Assembly (NCBI GenBank): GCA_023427825.1 | Contig: JAEZAI010000115.1 | Span: forward strand, 1-9,677 | Reading direction: 5' to 3' | DNA: 9,677 nucleotides | Source of the DNA: Actinomycetes bacterium | Lineage (GTDB): Bacteria > Actinomycetota > Acidimicrobiia > Acidimicrobiales > Microtrichaceae | Shown here: positions 8,218 to 9,677 of the stretch, piece by piece | How the letters are laid out: each line of letters opens with the position of its first letter | How positions within the stretch are numbered: position 1 is the stretch's first letter | The notes under the pieces: model-generated | The model's input: only the letters and a program-made list of their open reading frames with translations | Told to the model about the DNA's origin: nothing | Databases searched by the model: none | Translations under genes and position numbers: made by a program

Positions 8218-9275
8218 GAGGCCGGGACGGTCGGGAACGGCGCGGTCGCGCCCGTCCCGGTCCCGTAGTGGCCGACCCGACCGGTGTCGCGCTGCTCGGC
8301 CATCGCGTACACGACGGCGATCCGACCGAAGGCCTCCTCCAGGTCGTCGACCGTGCTCAGCGCGTCGGCCACCTCGCCCTCGCGCAGCGCCTGCACCACC
8401 GAGCCCCGCGCGGGCTGGTCCGCCGTCGTGGTCGTCGCCTCGCCGTTCGGACGGGGCACCCGGGCCTCGGCGACGGTCATGGTGCGGGGCGCCCGGTCCG
8501 CCTCGGCGTTCGCCAGCGGCACGATGACGGCGTCGCCGTCCTCGTCGGCGCCCGCGATCAGCACGTAGCGGAATCCGCTGCCCTGCGGGAACCGGGTCTC
8601 GCCGCCGCTGTCGGTGTCGGCGACGGTCAGCATGCCCAGGTCGGACAGCGCCGCGATGTACGCCCGGGCCTGGGTGGCGTCGGTCGGGGTGGGCACGACG
8701 GTCGCGTCACCCGTCGGGACGGTCGTCGTGGTCGTCTCGGCGGACCCGTCGGTCTCCGCGTCGGTCGAGGGCGAGGCGGACAGCAGCGCCAGCGCCACGC
8801 CCAGGTCGGTCGCGATCCGCTCCCGGACGGCTCCGGCGTCGCCGCGGATGCCGAAGCGCTGTCGCGCGGCGGTCACGTCCGCGCCCGACGGGTCCGACAG
8901 CGGGGGCTGGAGCCGCACCGTCCCGGCGAGCTCGGCCCCGGCGGCGCCGAGCGAGGTGCGGGTGCTCTCGACGAGATCGCCGGTGACCGCATCGGTCGCG
9001 AGCACGACCACCGGCACCTCGGTCAGCCGGTCGTCGAGGGCCTCGCTCCCCTCGCCGGCCAGCGCCGCGGCCTGGCTGTCGGCCTGGCCGAGCTGGTCCC
9101 TGGTCGCGTCCAGCTCGACGCCGCGACGCCGGTAGCCCTCGTCCAGGTCGTCCACCCGGCCCCGCAGCGAGTCGACCGTGGCGCGGTCCACGAACGACGC
9201 CCCCATCGCGACCCCGACGCCGAGCGCCAGGAACACCGCGACGAGGCTGATCAGGTGGAACCGGAAGTTGATCAC
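8214..9275 (-). CDS. steB: SteB / MctB-like protein (copper transporter family name)
   Basis: This 353-residue protein has the family's N-terminus MINFRFHLISLVAVFLALG with one transmembrane helix (about 7-27), a charged, probably coiled-coil stretch (about 30-75), and an outer domain. The outer domain includes EVPVVVLATDAVTGD and ends with AVVYAMAEQ and GRVGHYGTG, as in MctB/SteB proteins. A Thr-rich linker (TTTTTVPTG) near residues 184-192 and a second TTTT run interrupt the outer domain. In Mycobacterium the homologue Rv1698 was called MctB and linked to copper; in Corynebacterium SteB works with SteA in cell separation and envelope integrity. The gene follows steA by 34 bases and overlaps murJ by four, supporting the division/envelope role over copper transport. 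The GTG at 9275 is chosen because GAGG lies 4 bases upstream and the protein then starts like its homologues. Confidence 0.92.
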   Translation of the reverse strand: MINFRFHLISLVAVFLALGVGVAMGASFVDRATVDSLRGRVDDLDEGYRRRGVELDATRDQLGQADSQAAALAGEGSEALDDRLTEVPVVVLATDAVTGDLVESTRTSLGAAGAELAGTVRLQPPLSDPSGADVTAARQRFGIRGDAGAVRERIATDLGVALALLSASPSTDAETDGSAETTTTTVPTGDATVVPTPTDATQARAYIAALSDLGMLTVADTDSGGETRFPQGSGFRYVLIAGADEDGDAVIVPLANAEADRAPRTMTVAEARVPRPNGEATTTTADQPARGSVVQALREGEVADALSTVDDLEEAFGRIAVVYAMAEQRDTGRVGHYGTGTGATAPFPTVPAS

Positions 9276-9279
9276 TGGA

Positions 9280-9283
9280 CCTC
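9280..9283 (-). promoter_or_regulatory. Ribosome binding site of steB
   Basis: On the minus strand GAGG (within CGAGGT) stands 4 bases before the GTG at 9275-9273 and supports that non-ATG start. It directly abuts the end of the 24-base tandem duplication, so the duplication pushed the steA stop away from, but did not disrupt, this site. Confidence 0.65.
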
Positions 9284-9331
9284 GTTCACGTCGGGACCGC
9301 CTGGGACGTTCACGTCGGGACCGGCAGGGAC
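9284..9331. repeat. 24-bp imperfect tandem duplication at the steA 3' end
   Basis: Bases 9284-9307 and 9308-9331 are two adjacent 24-base units identical at 22 positions; they share the 16-base core GTTCACGTCGGGACCG, and the two differences are at unit positions 17 and 19. The unit nearer steA encodes the last residues SLPVPT and the stop of steA. The other lies in the steA-steB gap and, because 24 is a multiple of three, repeats an in-frame VPT-stop. Confidence 0.9.
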
Positions 9332-9677
9332 ACGACGCCGGTGAGCAGCACCCAGTTGGCGCGGATCAGCAGGCGGATCGGTTCGCTGATCAGGATGACC
9401 ACGCCCATGGCGAACAGCGCGGCGAGCACCAGCAGCAGCAGGTCCCGCTTGCGCACCCGTCCCTGGTAGAGCCGGCTCACGCCCTTGGCGTCCACCAGGA
9501 TCGGGCCCACCTTGATGCGGGTCACCATCGTCGAGGCCATTCCGGCCCGCCCCTTGTCGAGGAAGTCGACCATGGAGGTGTGGGTCCCCACCGCGACGAT
9601 CAGATCGGCGCCCTTCTCGTAGGCGAGCAGCATGGCGATGTCCTCGCTGGTGCCCGACGCCAGGAACAGGTGGTGCT
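9310..9677 (-). CDS. steA: SteA, putative cytokinetic ring protein, C-terminal part; N-terminus beyond right edge
   Basis: The frame is open to the window's right edge, so the gene starts outside; 121 residues plus the stop are visible, about a third of the usual length. The visible part opens with HHLFLASGTSEDIAMLLA and continues with IVAVGTHTSMVDFLDKG and RAGMASTMVTRIKVG, the highly conserved C-terminal core of SteA, whose family has a thiamine-pyrophosphokinase-like fold. Then come a basic patch (RVRKR), a membrane helix (LLLLVLAALFAMGVVILI) and a short C-terminal hydrophobic segment ending SLPVPT. In Corynebacterium SteA localises to the septum and acts with SteB in daughter-cell separation. 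The internal ATG at 9633 is not the true start, because the conserved core continues upstream of it. The stop lies in one unit of a 24-base tandem duplication. It is the first visible gene of the operon; its promoter is not in the window. Confidence 0.95.
   Translation of the reverse strand, partial: HHLFLASGTSEDIAMLLAYEKGADLIVAVGTHTSMVDFLDKGRAGMASTMVTRIKVGPILVDAKGVSRLYQGRVRKRDLLLLVLAALFAMGVVILISEPIRLLIRANWVLLTGVVSLPVPT

Noticed and set aside
8214..9275. Reading SteB as a copper transporter because of the family name
   Set aside because: No Cys or Met-rich metal site is visible and there is only one membrane helix; the SteA partner and envelope neighbours point to cell separation.
6775..9344. 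Plus-strand open frames of 497 and 358 codons opposite murJ and steB
   Set aside because: Composition is Arg/His/Gly/Asp/Gln-rich without motifs; both are antisense shadows of firmly identified genes.

Overview
The window is about 70% G+C, uses GTG and TTG starts freely, and carries the block steA-steB ... pyrG on one strand. That block is typical of Actinomycetota: in Mycobacterium tuberculosis Rv1697 (SteA), Rv1698 (SteB/MctB) and Rv1699 (PyrG) are adjacent. An actinobacterium outside the mycobacteria is therefore likely. Acidimicrobiia is my best guess from the protein style (Thr-rich linkers, a compact MurJ, the gene order), but I cannot prove it from this sequence.

Layout, left to right. 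(1) 1-976, minus strand: the 5' three fifths of pyrG (CTP synthase), running off the left edge. (2) 977-1110: a divergent promoter region. (3) 1111-2136, plus strand: a predicted lipoprotein of the glycerophosphodiester phosphodiesterase (GDPD) family, the only plus-strand gene. (4) 2137-2211: a convergent gap with a 10-bp perfect inverted repeat, probably a terminator for one or both sides. (5) 9677-2212, minus strand: six genes read right to left. These are steA (its start lies outside the window), steB, a MurJ-family flippase, a GT4 glycosyltransferase, a 775-residue protein with an alkaline-phosphatase-like outer domain plus about 11 membrane segments, and a short, diverged polyprenyl-phosphate sugar-1-phosphate transferase (PNPT/MraY-WecA superfamily).

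The genes from steB to the PNPT are joined by four stop/start overlaps. Three are 4-base GTGA or TTGA overlaps; at the fourth, the GT4 start, the overlap is 4 bases or 1 base depending on the start chosen. They are almost certainly one transcript with coupled translation. Together they contain most parts of a lipid-linked glycan pathway: a membrane transferase that could prime the carrier lipid, a cytosolic glycosyltransferase, a flippase, and a membrane protein with a large outer domain. They are attached to the SteA/SteB pair, which is linked to cell separation in Corynebacterium. My main hypothesis is that this is a septal or envelope glycan module inserted between steB and pyrG. The outer domain of the 775-residue protein contains no histidine at all, so it cannot be a normal metal-dependent phosphatase.

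Smaller signals are a near-perfect 24-bp tandem duplication across the steA stop codon, a possible leaderless promoter for the GDPD gene, and substitutions at two positions of the GDPD active-site signature. I saw no tRNA, rRNA, CRISPR array, insertion sequence or prophage gene.
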